Positions 1 through 5,245 are shown, counted from the first letter of the stretch. The stretch: 6,716 bases of DNA from an uncultured Actinomyces sp. (GCA_902373545.1 CABKMZ010000094.1:1-6716); one strand, 5' to 3'. Notes: a model not told the origin generated them from the sequence alone. Program-made: numbers and translations.

Positions 1-500
1 CAGGTGTTCTCGGAGGCATCGTCTCCGCGATCGTGAAGTTCGGATGGGAGGTGCCCCTGCCCCCGCGTACGCCCGTCCGCAACGCAACCAACCCGCCGCA
101 GCAGCTCCTCCAGCAGCTGGGCGTCCCGGAGAGCGTCACTCACCTGAGCTACACCTACAACGGCAATGAAGGCCTCCCCTGGATCTCCTTCATCGTCCAC
201 TTCGCCTTCGCCATCGGCTTCGCAGTCATCTACTGTGTGCTCGCCGAGCGCTTCCCCCAGATCAAGCTCTGGCAGGGTGCCGCCTTCGGCATCGTCGTCT
301 ACGTGGGCTTCCACGTCATCCTCATGCCGCTCATGGGCACCGTCCCCGCGCCGTGGGACCAGCCCTTTGCGGAACACTTCTCTGAGTTTTTCGGCCACAT
401 CATCTGGCTGTGGGTCATTGAAATTTTCCGCCGCGACCTGCGCAACCGCATCACCCACGAGCCGGACGCCGAGTTCCCCCTCGAAACGCGCACCAACTGA
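1..500 (+). CDS. yagU: YagU-family (DUF1440) inner membrane protein, 5' end cut off by the window edge
   Basis: This is the C-terminal 165 residues of a YagU/DUF1440 integral membrane protein. The frame is open from base 3 with no stop before it, and the codons before the first possible start (GTG at 33) already encode family sequence (GIVSAIVKFGWEVPLPPR), so the gene begins outside the window. Family landmarks recalled from E. coli YagU are present in order: EVPLPPR, a central membrane segment (about 50-70), IKLWQG, a second segment ending in LMPLMG, SEFFGHIIWLWVIEI, and the C-terminal RRDLRNRITHEP. The E. coli protein is about 204 residues, so roughly 30-40 are missing. In E. coli the protein has been linked to acid resistance; its molecular activity is unknown, and that role is only inferred here. 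It is convergent with the met operon, with a strong hairpin between them. Confidence 0.88.
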   Translation, partial: GVLGGIVSAIVKFGWEVPLPPRTPVRNATNPPQQLLQQLGVPESVTHLSYTYNGNEGLPWISFIVHFAFAIGFAVIYCVLAERFPQIKLWQGAAFGIVVYVGFHVILMPLMGTVPAPWDQPFAEHFSEFFGHIIWLWVIEIFRRDLRNRITHEPDAEFPLETRTN

Positions 501-528
501 TTCGCCCCGCAACTCGCGGCACAACAAA

Positions 529-568
529 CGGGTGGGCCCCGGAACCTCACGGTTCCGGGGCCCACCCG
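529..568 (-). terminator. Strong hairpin between yagU and metQ, likely intrinsic terminator of the met operon
   Basis: Bases 529-546 pair perfectly with 551-568 (18 bp, mostly GC) around the four-base loop TCAC. Read on the minus strand the stem is followed at once by TTTGTTGT (528-521), a U-rich tail as expected of a factor-independent terminator for metNIQ. Read on the plus strand the tail is CATCAGTG, without a T tract, so termination of yagU would be weaker or rely on the hairpin alone. The hairpin lies 97 bp past the metQ stop and 28 bp past the yagU stop. Confidence 0.85.
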
Positions 569-665
569 CATCAGTGCTCAGCCTTCGCGCGACCAGCCCG
601 TCGGATCACCGGCGGTCCACCCGCCGCGCCCTCACGCCAGAACGCGCCCCGGCCTCGTCAATGAA

Positions 666-1487
666 TCAGAACGCCGGGATGACCGAGCCGTCGGGCCAGG
701 TCTGCTCGATGTACTGCTTGACCTCGTCAGAGTGCAGGAGCTGCTCCAGCTTGGCGATGGTCTCCGCCTTGGCAGAGCCGTTCTTCCACACGAGGACGTT
801 CACGGCCGGATTGTCGACCGGGGACTCGACGACGAGCGCGTCGGAGGAGATGGACTTGCCACCCTCCTGGGCGAAGTTGCCGTTGATGACCGCGTAGTCG
901 AAGTCATCGAGCGAGCGGACCAGCTGCGGGCCCTCGACCTCGCGGAAGTCGAAGTTCTTCAGCTTGGTGACGGTGTTGATGTTGACGTCGCCGTCGCCCT
1001 CGGGGATCTCAACGAGACCCTGCGTGGCCAGCAGCTCCAGGGCGCGCGCCTGGTTCGACGTGTCAGAGATGATGCCGATCGTGCCGCCATCGGGCAGCTC
1101 GTCGAGCGACTGGTGCTTGTTGGAGAAGATGCCGAGCGGCTCCAGGTGGATGCCCGCTCCCGCCTCGAAGTCGTAGCCTTCCTGCTTCTCAGCGTTCTCC
1201 AGGTAGGGGACGGTCTGGTAGAAGTTGGCGTCGAGCTCATTTTCGTTCAGCGCCTTGTTGGGCTGGACGTAGTCGGTGTACTCGACGACCTCGATCTTGA
1301 TGCCCGCATCCGCGGCCAGGTTGTCGTTAATGTAGTTCAGGATCTTCGCGTGCGGCGAGGGGGTCGCGCCGACCTTCAGGGTGTTGACGTCGGAGGGGGT
1401 GGAGGAGGTGGAGCCGCCGGAGCAGGCCGCCAGGCCCAGGGAGGCCACGGCAGCCAGAGCCAGGGCCGCGACAGAGCGATGACGCAT
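666..1487 (-). CDS. metQ: Methionine ABC transporter substrate-binding lipoprotein MetQ (NlpA family)
   Basis: A 273-residue NlpA/MetQ-type periplasmic-binding lipoprotein. It captures methionine outside the membrane and delivers it to MetI/MetN. The N-terminus (MRHRSVAALALAAVASLGLAAC) is a lipoprotein signal peptide: basic start, hydrophobic stretch, and lipobox LAAC with the predicted lipidated Cys at residue 22. The mature protein opens with a Gly/Ser/Thr linker and then the family core, including KVGATPSPHAKIL, a VEYTDYVQPN segment, LDANFYQTVPYLE, an IHLEPLGIFSNKH segment and a DYAVINGNFA segment. The length is normal for the family. It is the last gene of metN-metI-metQ and starts 89 bp after the metI stop; that gap contains a hairpin. 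The ribosome site is purine-rich but weak (AGAGAA before CCACT-ATG). Specificity for methionine is inferred from the metNI context. Confidence 0.94.
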   Translation of the reverse strand: MRHRSVAALALAAVASLGLAACSGGSTSSTPSDVNTLKVGATPSPHAKILNYINDNLAADAGIKIEVVEYTDYVQPNKALNENELDANFYQTVPYLENAEKQEGYDFEAGAGIHLEPLGIFSNKHQSLDELPDGGTIGIISDTSNQARALELLATQGLVEIPEGDGDVNINTVTKLKNFDFREVEGPQLVRSLDDFDYAVINGNFAQEGGKSISSDALVVESPVDNPAVNVLVWKNGSAKAETIAKLEQLLHSDEVKQYIEQTWPDGSVIPAF

Positions 1488-1523
1488 AGTGGTTCTCTTT
1501 TCTGTGTGTCGATGGGATGGGAC

Positions 1524-1540
1524 GAGGCCGGGGTGGCCTC
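1524..1540 (-). other. Hairpin in the metI-metQ gap
   Basis: GAGGCC (1524-1529) pairs with GGCCTC (1535-1540) around a five-base loop, in the 89-bp space between the metI stop and the metQ start. Neither strand has a T tract after it, so it does not look like a terminator. Hairpins ahead of a binding-protein gene often mark mRNA processing or stability boundaries that allow binding protein to exceed permease; that role is only inferred here. On the minus strand its right arm belongs to an 11-mer (CCCCGGCCTCG) that also occurs elsewhere in the window's gene-free DNA. Confidence 0.4.
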
Positions 1541-1576
1541 AGGTAGATGAGATGGTGTCCGCGGTTTCTCAGCTTC

Positions 1577-2314
1577 TCAGCGCGCGCGGTGGTCGAGACG
1601 ACGCGAGATGAGGTCGCCGATCAGCTGGATGACCTGGACGATCACGATGATCGCGACGACGGTTGAGATCATGACGTCGTCCTGCCATCGGTTGTAGCCG
1701 TAGTTGATAGCCATCTGGCCCAGGCCGCCGCCGCCGACGGCACCCGCCATCGCGGAGTAGCCGATGAGGGTGATCGCCAGGGTCGTGATGGACTGGACGA
1801 GGGCGGGCATGGCCTCGCGAATGAGGACTCCCCAGCGGATCTGACGGTTCGAGGCACCCATCATCTGGGCGGCCTCGACCTTGCCGGGGTCGACGGCCAG
1901 AAGGTTCGTCTCCACGAGTCGCGCGAAGAATGGCGCAGAGAGGATAACGAGCGGCACGACGGTGGCCAGCGAGCCCGTGGACTTGCCGACGATCGCCCTC
2001 GTGACCGGGATCAGCATGATAATGCCGATGATGAAGGGCAAGGAGCGCACGATGTTGACGACGAAGGACACGGCCTGGTAGACACCCTTATTGGGGGTCA
2101 GGCCACCCTTGCCGGTCTGGACCAGGACGAGGCCCAGCAGCGTTCCGATGACGACCGCGAAAACGGTGGACAGGCCCGTCATCATGAGGGTCTCGAAGAT
2201 CGCGGGAACGAACTTCTGGGTGAGGGCGGGGTTGTCGAGCCACGTGGGGTCGCCCTTGCCCGTGGGCGCGAGCACCCCTGCGGCGCTCGCAGCGGCGAGG
2301 TAGGCGGTGGTCAT
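1577..2314 (-). CDS. metI: Methionine ABC transporter permease MetI
   Basis: A 245-residue membrane permease of the MetI family (BPD_transp_1), forming the channel of the methionine importer. Five hydrophobic segments can be followed (about 42-66, 81-109, 116-135, 172-198, 213-235). The cytoplasmic EAA loop that docks on the ATPase is clear: VEAAQMMGASNRQIRWGVLI, with EAA at 147-149 and the conserved Gly at 153. The typical MetI ending, GYSAMAGAVGGGGLGQMAINYGY, follows. The protein is about 28 residues longer than E. coli MetI (217) because of an Ala-rich, partly hydrophobic N-terminus; no better downstream start is visible. The ATG overlaps the metN stop as ATGA (2311-2314), so translation is probably coupled. 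AGGG a few bases upstream, inside the end of metN, can serve as ribosome site. Membrane protein; methionine as substrate is inferred from family and operon. Confidence 0.94.
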   Translation of the reverse strand: MTTAYLAAASAAGVLAPTGKGDPTWLDNPALTQKFVPAIFETLMMTGLSTVFAVVIGTLLGLVLVQTGKGGLTPNKGVYQAVSFVVNIVRSLPFIIGIIMLIPVTRAIVGKSTGSLATVVPLVILSAPFFARLVETNLLAVDPGKVEAAQMMGASNRQIRWGVLIREAMPALVQSITTLAITLIGYSAMAGAVGGGGLGQMAINYGYNRWQDDVMISTVVAIIVIVQVIQLIGDLISRRLDHRAR

Positions 2315-3330
2315 TGGTCCCTCACTTCCGCGTGGACGTTGTTCTTGCGCAGCTGCTCGATGATCTTGTCAGCGTGGTAGGCGGGGACGGTCAGGGCCAG
2401 GCGACCGACCTGCACGGATCCGAGGGATTCGAAGGTTCCCGCGGTCACGTCCGCGCCCATGGACGAGGCCAGGTGCAGCACGGTCGCACCCGTGGGCACG
2501 CCCGGGTGCGAGGTGAAGACGACGTCGAGGAGGACGCTGTCCTTCCAGCGACCGTCAAGGGTGGCACCCCCGGCGGTCGACTCCGATTCAACGAGCGGCA
2601 TGGGAACCAGCTCGCGAGCAAGCGGGGTCCCCGAGTCGGCGACGACCTCTTCGAGAGTGCCGGTCTGCAGGACCTGGCCGTGGCCGAGAAGAGTCACGGA
2701 GTCGCAGATCTCTCGCACGACGGACATCTCGTGGGTGATGATGACGACGGTGACGCCGGCGACATCGCGGATCTCGCGCAGCAGCGAGAGGACCTGCGCG
2801 GTGGACTCGGTGTCAAGCGCACTGGTCGGCTCGTCGCACAGGAGCACGGCGGGCTCATCGGCCAGGGCGCGGGCGATGCCGACGCGCTGACGCTGACCGC
2901 CGGACAGCTGGGACGGGTAGGAGTCGCCGCGGCCCTCAAGGCCGACGAGCGCGAGGAGTTCCTCGACGCGCGCGCGGCGCTGTGCAGCGGGGACGCCCGC
3001 CAGCTTGAGGGGGTAGCCGATGTTCTCGGCGGCGGTGCGCGCGTCCAGAAGGTTCGCGGCCTGGAACACCATGCCGATACGGCGACGCGCGGCGCGCAGT
3101 GGCTTGCCGGACAGGGCGGCCAGGTCGTGGCCGTCGACGACGATGTGTCCCTCGGTGGGTTTCTCGAGGGCTGTCAAACACCGAATAAGGGTGGACTTGC
3201 CTGCGCCGGATCGACCGACGATGCCGTGGATTGAGCCACGGTCAACGTGCAGGTTCACCCCATCGAGGGCGACGACTTGGCCGCCGTTTTTCACGGGGTA
3301 GACCTTAGACACCCCGGTGAGGTCAATCAT
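2311..3330 (-). CDS. metN: Methionine ABC transporter ATP-binding protein MetN, with C-terminal NIL domain
   Basis: A 339-residue ATPase that drives methionine import, close to E. coli MetN (343). The nucleotide-binding domain has every motif: Walker A GRSGAGKST (39-47), Q-loop Gln (about 90), signature LSGGQ (142-146), Walker B AVLLCDEPTS (161-170, with the catalytic Glu at 167), D-loop SALD and switch His (200). Residues about 265-339 form the NIL (ACT-like) domain that in E. coli MetN binds methionine and inhibits transport, so the same feedback is likely. The frame stays open 12 codons further upstream to an ATG at 3366, but the ATG at 3330 is preferred: family similarity begins at MIDLTGVSKVYP and GGAGAA lies 4 bases before it. 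First gene of metN-metI-metQ. No SAM-I-type riboswitch was seen in the leader. Confidence 0.95.
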   Translation of the reverse strand: MIDLTGVSKVYPVKNGGQVVALDGVNLHVDRGSIHGIVGRSGAGKSTLIRCLTALEKPTEGHIVVDGHDLAALSGKPLRAARRRIGMVFQAANLLDARTAAENIGYPLKLAGVPAAQRRARVEELLALVGLEGRGDSYPSQLSGGQRQRVGIARALADEPAVLLCDEPTSALDTESTAQVLSLLREIRDVAGVTVVIITHEMSVVREICDSVTLLGHGQVLQTGTLEEVVADSGTPLARELVPMPLVESESTAGGATLDGRWKDSVLLDVVFTSHPGVPTGATVLHLASSMGADVTAGTFESLGSVQVGRLALTVPAYHADKIIEQLRKNNVHAEVRDQ

Positions 3331-3334
3331 GAGC

Positions 3335-3340
3335 TTCTCC
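3335..3340 (-). promoter_or_regulatory. Ribosome binding site that sets the metN start
   Basis: GGAGAA on the minus strand, four bases before the ATG at 3330. It supports this start over the upstream in-frame ATG at 3366, which would add 12 residues unlike the family. Confidence 0.7.
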
Positions 3341-3346
3341 GTTACT

Positions 3347-3374
3347 GGGCCGTTCGGCCCGCACAATCAGCATA
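3347..3374 (-). promoter_or_regulatory. Putative metN leader: -10-like hexamer and small palindrome
   Basis: On the minus strand TATGCT (3374-3369) fits the actinobacterial TANNNT -10 pattern; no convincing -35 lies 16-19 bp upstream. If transcription starts near 3362, the leader is about 30 bases and holds the perfect 14-base palindrome GGGCCGAACGGCCC (3347-3360), which can fold as a 5-bp hairpin just upstream of the ribosome site or serve as an operator. This leader would be too short for any known methionine-sensing riboswitch. Confidence 0.35.
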
Positions 3375-3497
3375 TGGGGGCGCCACGCGGGCGCGCTCGG
3401 CATGCCGTTACAAAACTCCGTATCGTGGTTAAACCCTCACTGATCGGCCCACATGTCGGTTCCGCCTCCCCGAACGCCGGTGCCCGGGACGCCCCGG

Positions 3498-3550
3498 CCC
3501 CGGCCTCGTCCCGGCCTCCGACCTCACCCCGGTCTCGCCCCGACCTCGCC
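3498..3550 (+). repeat. Degenerate 11-bp tandem array (first copy)
   Basis: Successive units follow the consensus CCCCGGCCTCR: 3498-3508 exact, 3509-3519 with two changes, a 7-base partial unit at 3520-3526, then 3527-3537 and 3538-3548 with one change each. The array runs directly into the 126-bp element that begins at 3553. The unit length is not a multiple of three and the stretch lacks credible coding signals. A related array precedes the second 126-bp element. Confidence 0.75.
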
Positions 3551-3552
3551 CT

Positions 3553-3678
3553 CCCCAAAAGTCGCACGTAATTTGGGTACCCTCACTTTTCTTAGGACTC
3601 AAGAAAACGTTGCAATCCCAACGATCCGATTTCAAAACTTGAAATAGCTACGAGGGAATTACGTGCGACATTTTGGGG
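3553..3678 (+). repeat. 126-bp palindrome-ended multi-hairpin element, copy 1
   Basis: Ends CCCCAAAA and TTTTGGGG. Arms 3553-3573 and 3657-3678 are inverted repeats of 21 pairs with one extra A (3670) in the right arm. After a six-base bulge (3574-3579) the stem continues for 5 bp (CCCTC 3580-3584 with GAGGG 3652-3656). Inside lie three perfect hairpins in a row: TTTTCTT/AAGAAAA (3587-3593 with 3601-3607), CGTTG/CAACG (3608-3612 with 3619-3623) and ATTTCAA/TTGAAAT (3629-3635 with 3639-3645). Together 90 of 126 bases can pair, as a cloverleaf-like fold. It is AT-richer than the flanking DNA. It lacks a transposase and an obvious target-site duplication. Strand is arbitrary. It may be a MITE-like repeat, a structured RNA, or a transcription barrier; I do not recognise the family. 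Confidence 0.85.
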
Positions 3679-3723
3679 TAACCACCTTATTAACCCTGAC
3701 CACCGGGTCCCAGCCGTCGATAC

Positions 3724-3783
3724 GGGGCCTCACCCCACCTCAACCCAGCCCCGGCCTCACCCCGGCCTCGCCCCGGCCTCGCC
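3724..3783 (+). repeat. 11-bp tandem array (second copy)
   Basis: Three consecutive units at 3749-3759, 3760-3770 and 3771-3781 read CCCCGGCCTC followed by A, G and G. Weaker related units (GGGGCCTCA, CCCCACCTCA) lie at 3724-3742. As with the first array, it ends a few bases before a 126-bp element, so array plus element behaves as one composite unit repeated at a 234-bp offset. Confidence 0.75.
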
Positions 3784-3786
3784 GCT

Positions 3787-3912
3787 CTCCAAAAGTCGCA
3801 CGTAATTTGGGCACCCTCACTTTTCTTAGCACCCCAGAAAACGTTGCAATTCCAACGATCCGATTTCAAAACTTGAAATAGCTACGAGGGAATTACGTGC
3901 GACATTTTGGGG
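3787..3912 (+). repeat. 126-bp palindrome-ended multi-hairpin element, copy 2
   Basis: Same length as copy 1 and aligned to it without gaps at an offset of 234 bp. It differs at six positions (3788, 3812, 3830, 3833, 3835, 3851), and the last 61 bases plus the next TAACCA are identical. Four changes fall in predicted loops or bulges. One (3788) converts a C-G pair to a T-G pair, which still pairs in RNA read from the plus strand. One (3835) shortens the first hairpin from 7 to 6 bp. It lies 77 bp past the stop of the downstream fluC gene, so fluC transcripts would run into it in reverse orientation. Confidence 0.85.
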
Positions 3913-3989
3913 TAACCAACCACGGAGGGTACGACGTCACCGAGAGACCGATCCGCCCGGACAAGCGCCCCGGAACGCCCCGACGAGGC

Positions 3990-4358
3990 TCACGCGACGG
4001 CGATGCCCACGAGCGCCGCCGCCCACGAAGCCGCCCACGTGCCCAGCGCGAGGACCAACGCTCGGCCGCGAAACCCGTCACCCCACAGCGTCACCGCGTC
4101 CAGGACCGCCGTCGAAAACGTTGTGAAACCACCCAAAAAGCCGGTGGACACGATCGGCATGGCGGCCGCGGGCACCAGCTGCGTCGCCACGCCAGCCAGG
4201 AAGCAACCAACAACGTTGACGACGAGGATGCCGAGCTTCGCCGCCGCAGGCTCGCCCCACGACGACACGGCGCGCTGCACAAAACGATCCAGCCCGAAGC
4301 GCGCGCACGCGCCCACACCGCCCGCCAGCGCCACGCCGAAGAACACGATGCCACTCAC
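3990..4358 (-). CDS. crcB: Fluoride channel subunit, CrcB/FluC family (second of a pair)
   Basis: A 122-residue, four-helix CrcB/FluC protein. FluC channels dimerise in antiparallel fashion and let cytoplasmic fluoride leak out, protecting enolase and pyrophosphatase. Hallmarks in order: GGVGACAR (13-20), the pore Asn in VNVVGCFLAG (48), and the family signature GFLGGFTTFST (73-83) carrying both Phe-box residues (78 and 81). Helices run about 5-23, 43-62, 67-90 and 99-121. The start is GTG (4358), overlapping the upstream fluC stop as GTGA, with GGAGGTGAGGA upstream as ribosome site. The adjacent family member indicates a heterodimer, known for paired crcB genes in Gram-positive bacteria. No fluoride riboswitch was recognised upstream of the pair. 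Confidence 0.92.
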   Translation of the reverse strand: MSGIVFFGVALAGGVGACARFGLDRFVQRAVSSWGEPAAAKLGILVVNVVGCFLAGVATQLVPAAAMPIVSTGFLGGFTTFSTAVLDAVTLWGDGFRGRALVLALGTWAASWAAALVGIAVA

Positions 4359-4810
4359 GCTTCCTCACCTCCGCGCGCGCCGCCCACCGGCGGACACACC
4401 CACTCCCCCACGCGTACACCCGCCCACGCGCACGCTGCACCCAGGGCGAGGAGACCCAGGGATTGGGCCACGGCCTCGGCAATACCGTTGAGCGAGACGT
4501 ACCCCGCCGACGCCACAATATACGTCCCGTACGTCGTGAACGCGCCCGCAAAACCGGTGCCAATCAGCAGTTTCAGGGCCTTAAGGCTGGCCGTATTCCC
4601 GTCGCCGCGCGCGAGTCGGCCGGTCACCCACGCGGTCAGCACGCCCAGCAGGAACGCGCCCACGAGGTTGACCGTCAGCGTCGACCAGGGCAGGAAGAGG
4701 CCGTGCACGGGGGAGGCCTTCGCCGCCTCGTCCAGGCCCGCGCGCGCAGCCGTGCCCGCGACGCCGCCCACGAAAACCGCCAGCCAGTCAGGGATCCGCA
4801 TGTTTGCCAT
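4355..4810 (-). CDS. crcB: Fluoride channel subunit, CrcB/FluC family (first of a pair)
   Basis: A 151-residue FluC subunit if started at the ATG at 4810. Motifs: GGVAGTAAR (15-23), the pore Asn in TVNLVGAFLLG (48), and the signature GTGFAGAFTTYGT (84-96), in which the second Phe-box position is Tyr (94) instead of Phe. Four hydrophobic segments are evident (about 9-26, 43-64, 82-103, 110-133), and a charged Gly/Glu-rich tail follows. The start is uncertain. ATG 4810 lies seven bases after a TACAGT hexamer and would be leaderless; ATG 4801 (MRIPDWL) has GGGAGG ten bases upstream; ATG 4858 would run into the 60-bp repeat and past the promoter motif, so it is rejected. It is probably co-transcribed with the next fluC gene and forms a heterodimer with it. 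Confidence 0.9.
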   Translation of the reverse strand: MANMRIPDWLAVFVGGVAGTAARAGLDEAAKASPVHGLFLPWSTLTVNLVGAFLLGVLTAWVTGRLARGDGNTASLKALKLLIGTGFAGAFTTYGTYIVASAGYVSLNGIAEAVAQSLGLLALGAACAWAGVRVGEWVCPPVGGARGGEEA

Positions 4811-4817
4811 GCCTCCC

Positions 4818-4823
4818 ACTGTA
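4818..4823 (-). promoter_or_regulatory. Candidate -10 box of the fluC pair
   Basis: TACAGT on the minus strand fits TANNNT. Seven bases separate it from the ATG at 4810, the spacing expected if transcription begins at or next to the start codon (leaderless mRNA, common in actinobacteria). No clear -35 was found. Transcript ends are needed to choose between this and the SD-led ATG at 4801. Confidence 0.45.
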
Positions 4824-4834
4824 CGCGTCCCGAG

Positions 4835-5100
4835 GCACGAGGCCCGGGCATGTTCCACGCATGACGCACAGCCGGGCGCAGCACCCTCAGCCGACGAAGG
4901 ACAGCACGAGGCCCGGGCAGCTCCCGCTCATCTCGCACAGCCGGGCATCGGGCTCGGCGAGCAGCACGAGGCCCGGGCAGCTCCCGCTCATCTCGCGCAG
5001 CCGGGCATCGGGCTCGGCGGGCGGCACGAGGCCCGGGCAGCTCCCGCTCATCTCGCGCAGCCGGGCGCAGCGCCTCTCAGCCGACGAAGGGCTCGGCGAG
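4835..5100 (+). repeat. 60-bp tandem repeat with variant outer copies
   Basis: Two full 60-bp units (4904-4963 and 4964-5023) differ at three positions, all A/G. Each starts GCACGAGGCCCGGGCAGCTC and contains the palindrome GCCCGGGC. A third unit starting at 5024 matches for about 43 bases, then switches to a different tail (5067-5090). A diverged unit starts at 4835; its tail (4869-4900) is nearly the same as that outer tail (5058-5090). The order is therefore head plus tail B, two head plus tail C units, head plus tail B. Sixty bases is twenty codons, so open frames pass through, but none has coding support. The repeat fills the gap between the divergent fluC and gluQ genes. Confidence 0.85.
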
Positions 5101-5173
5101 TGTCGCGCAACGGCCCGCGCGCACGCCGCCGGTAGAGAGGGCAGCCGCTGCTGGGGAGAGCCGCCGACGGCAA

Positions 5174-5191
5174 GACGGGCCCCGCCCCGTC
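5174..5191. other. Small GC hairpin upstream of gluQ
   Basis: GACGGG (5174-5179) pairs with CCCGTC (5186-5191) around CCCCGC. No T tract follows on either strand. It lies between the 60-bp repeat and gluQ; its role is unknown, and chance is possible in such GC-rich DNA. Nothing else was seen in 5101-5230. Confidence 0.25.
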
Positions 5192-5239
5192 CTCACTCGC
5201 GCGCGGGAAGGTGGGTCCCGGGAGGAGGCCATGGCCTCG

Positions 5240-5245
5240 TACACT
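5240..5245 (+). promoter_or_regulatory. Candidate -10 box of gluQ
   Basis: TACACT fits TANNNT and ends six bases before the ATG at 5252, consistent with a leaderless gluQ transcript. It mirrors the TACAGT before the divergent fluC pair. An alternative is initiation at ATG 5231, which has GGAGGAGG just upstream; that would add seven residues not expected in the family and would need a promoter farther upstream. Confidence 0.45.

Noticed and set aside
610..626. CGGCGG/CCGCCG small hairpin between yagU and metQ.
   Set aside because: A six-base GC stem without a T tract is common by chance at this composition, and the 529-568 hairpin is the plausible terminator.
732..1550. Long plus-strand open frame opposite metQ (and similar ones opposite metN).
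   Set aside because: The minus-strand product is a complete MetQ with signal peptide and lipobox. The plus frame is a Val/Asp/Arg/Gly-rich shadow of GC-rich codons. The same holds for 2314-3234 opposite metN.
3331..3552. SAM-type riboswitch upstream of metN.
   Set aside because: I found no SAM-I consensus segments or kink-turn arrangement on the minus strand, and the likely leader is only about 30 bases.
3553..3678. The cloverleaf-like fold as a tRNA or tmRNA.
   Set aside because: It is 126 bases with a 26-bp basal stem. There is no 7-bp acceptor stem with a recognisable anticodon arm, no GTTCRA T-loop motif, and no CCA end.
3453..3881. Two short plus-strand frames (3453-3647 and 3663-3881) with nearly the same C-terminal 30 residues.
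   Set aside because: The shared residues are the translation of the duplicated 126-bp element. Base changes track predicted loops, not codon third positions, and the N-terminal parts are translations of the 11-bp GC array.
4811..4900. Fluoride riboswitch upstream of the fluC pair.
   Set aside because: The sequence upstream on the minus strand is the 60-bp repeat family and lacks the conserved core I associate with the crcB RNA motif. A covariance search would settle this.
4835..5100. CRISPR array in the 60-bp repeat.
   Set aside because: Units are directly adjacent, the whole 60 bp is repeated with no unique spacers, and no cas genes are present.
3897..5135. A 412-codon plus-strand open frame, with 20-residue repeats near its end.
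   Set aside because: It lies antisense to both fluC genes, whose family motifs are clear. It starts in the right arm of a 126-bp element, its composition is Arg/Pro/Ala/His as in shadow frames of GC-rich DNA, and the repeats follow from the 60-bp DNA unit.
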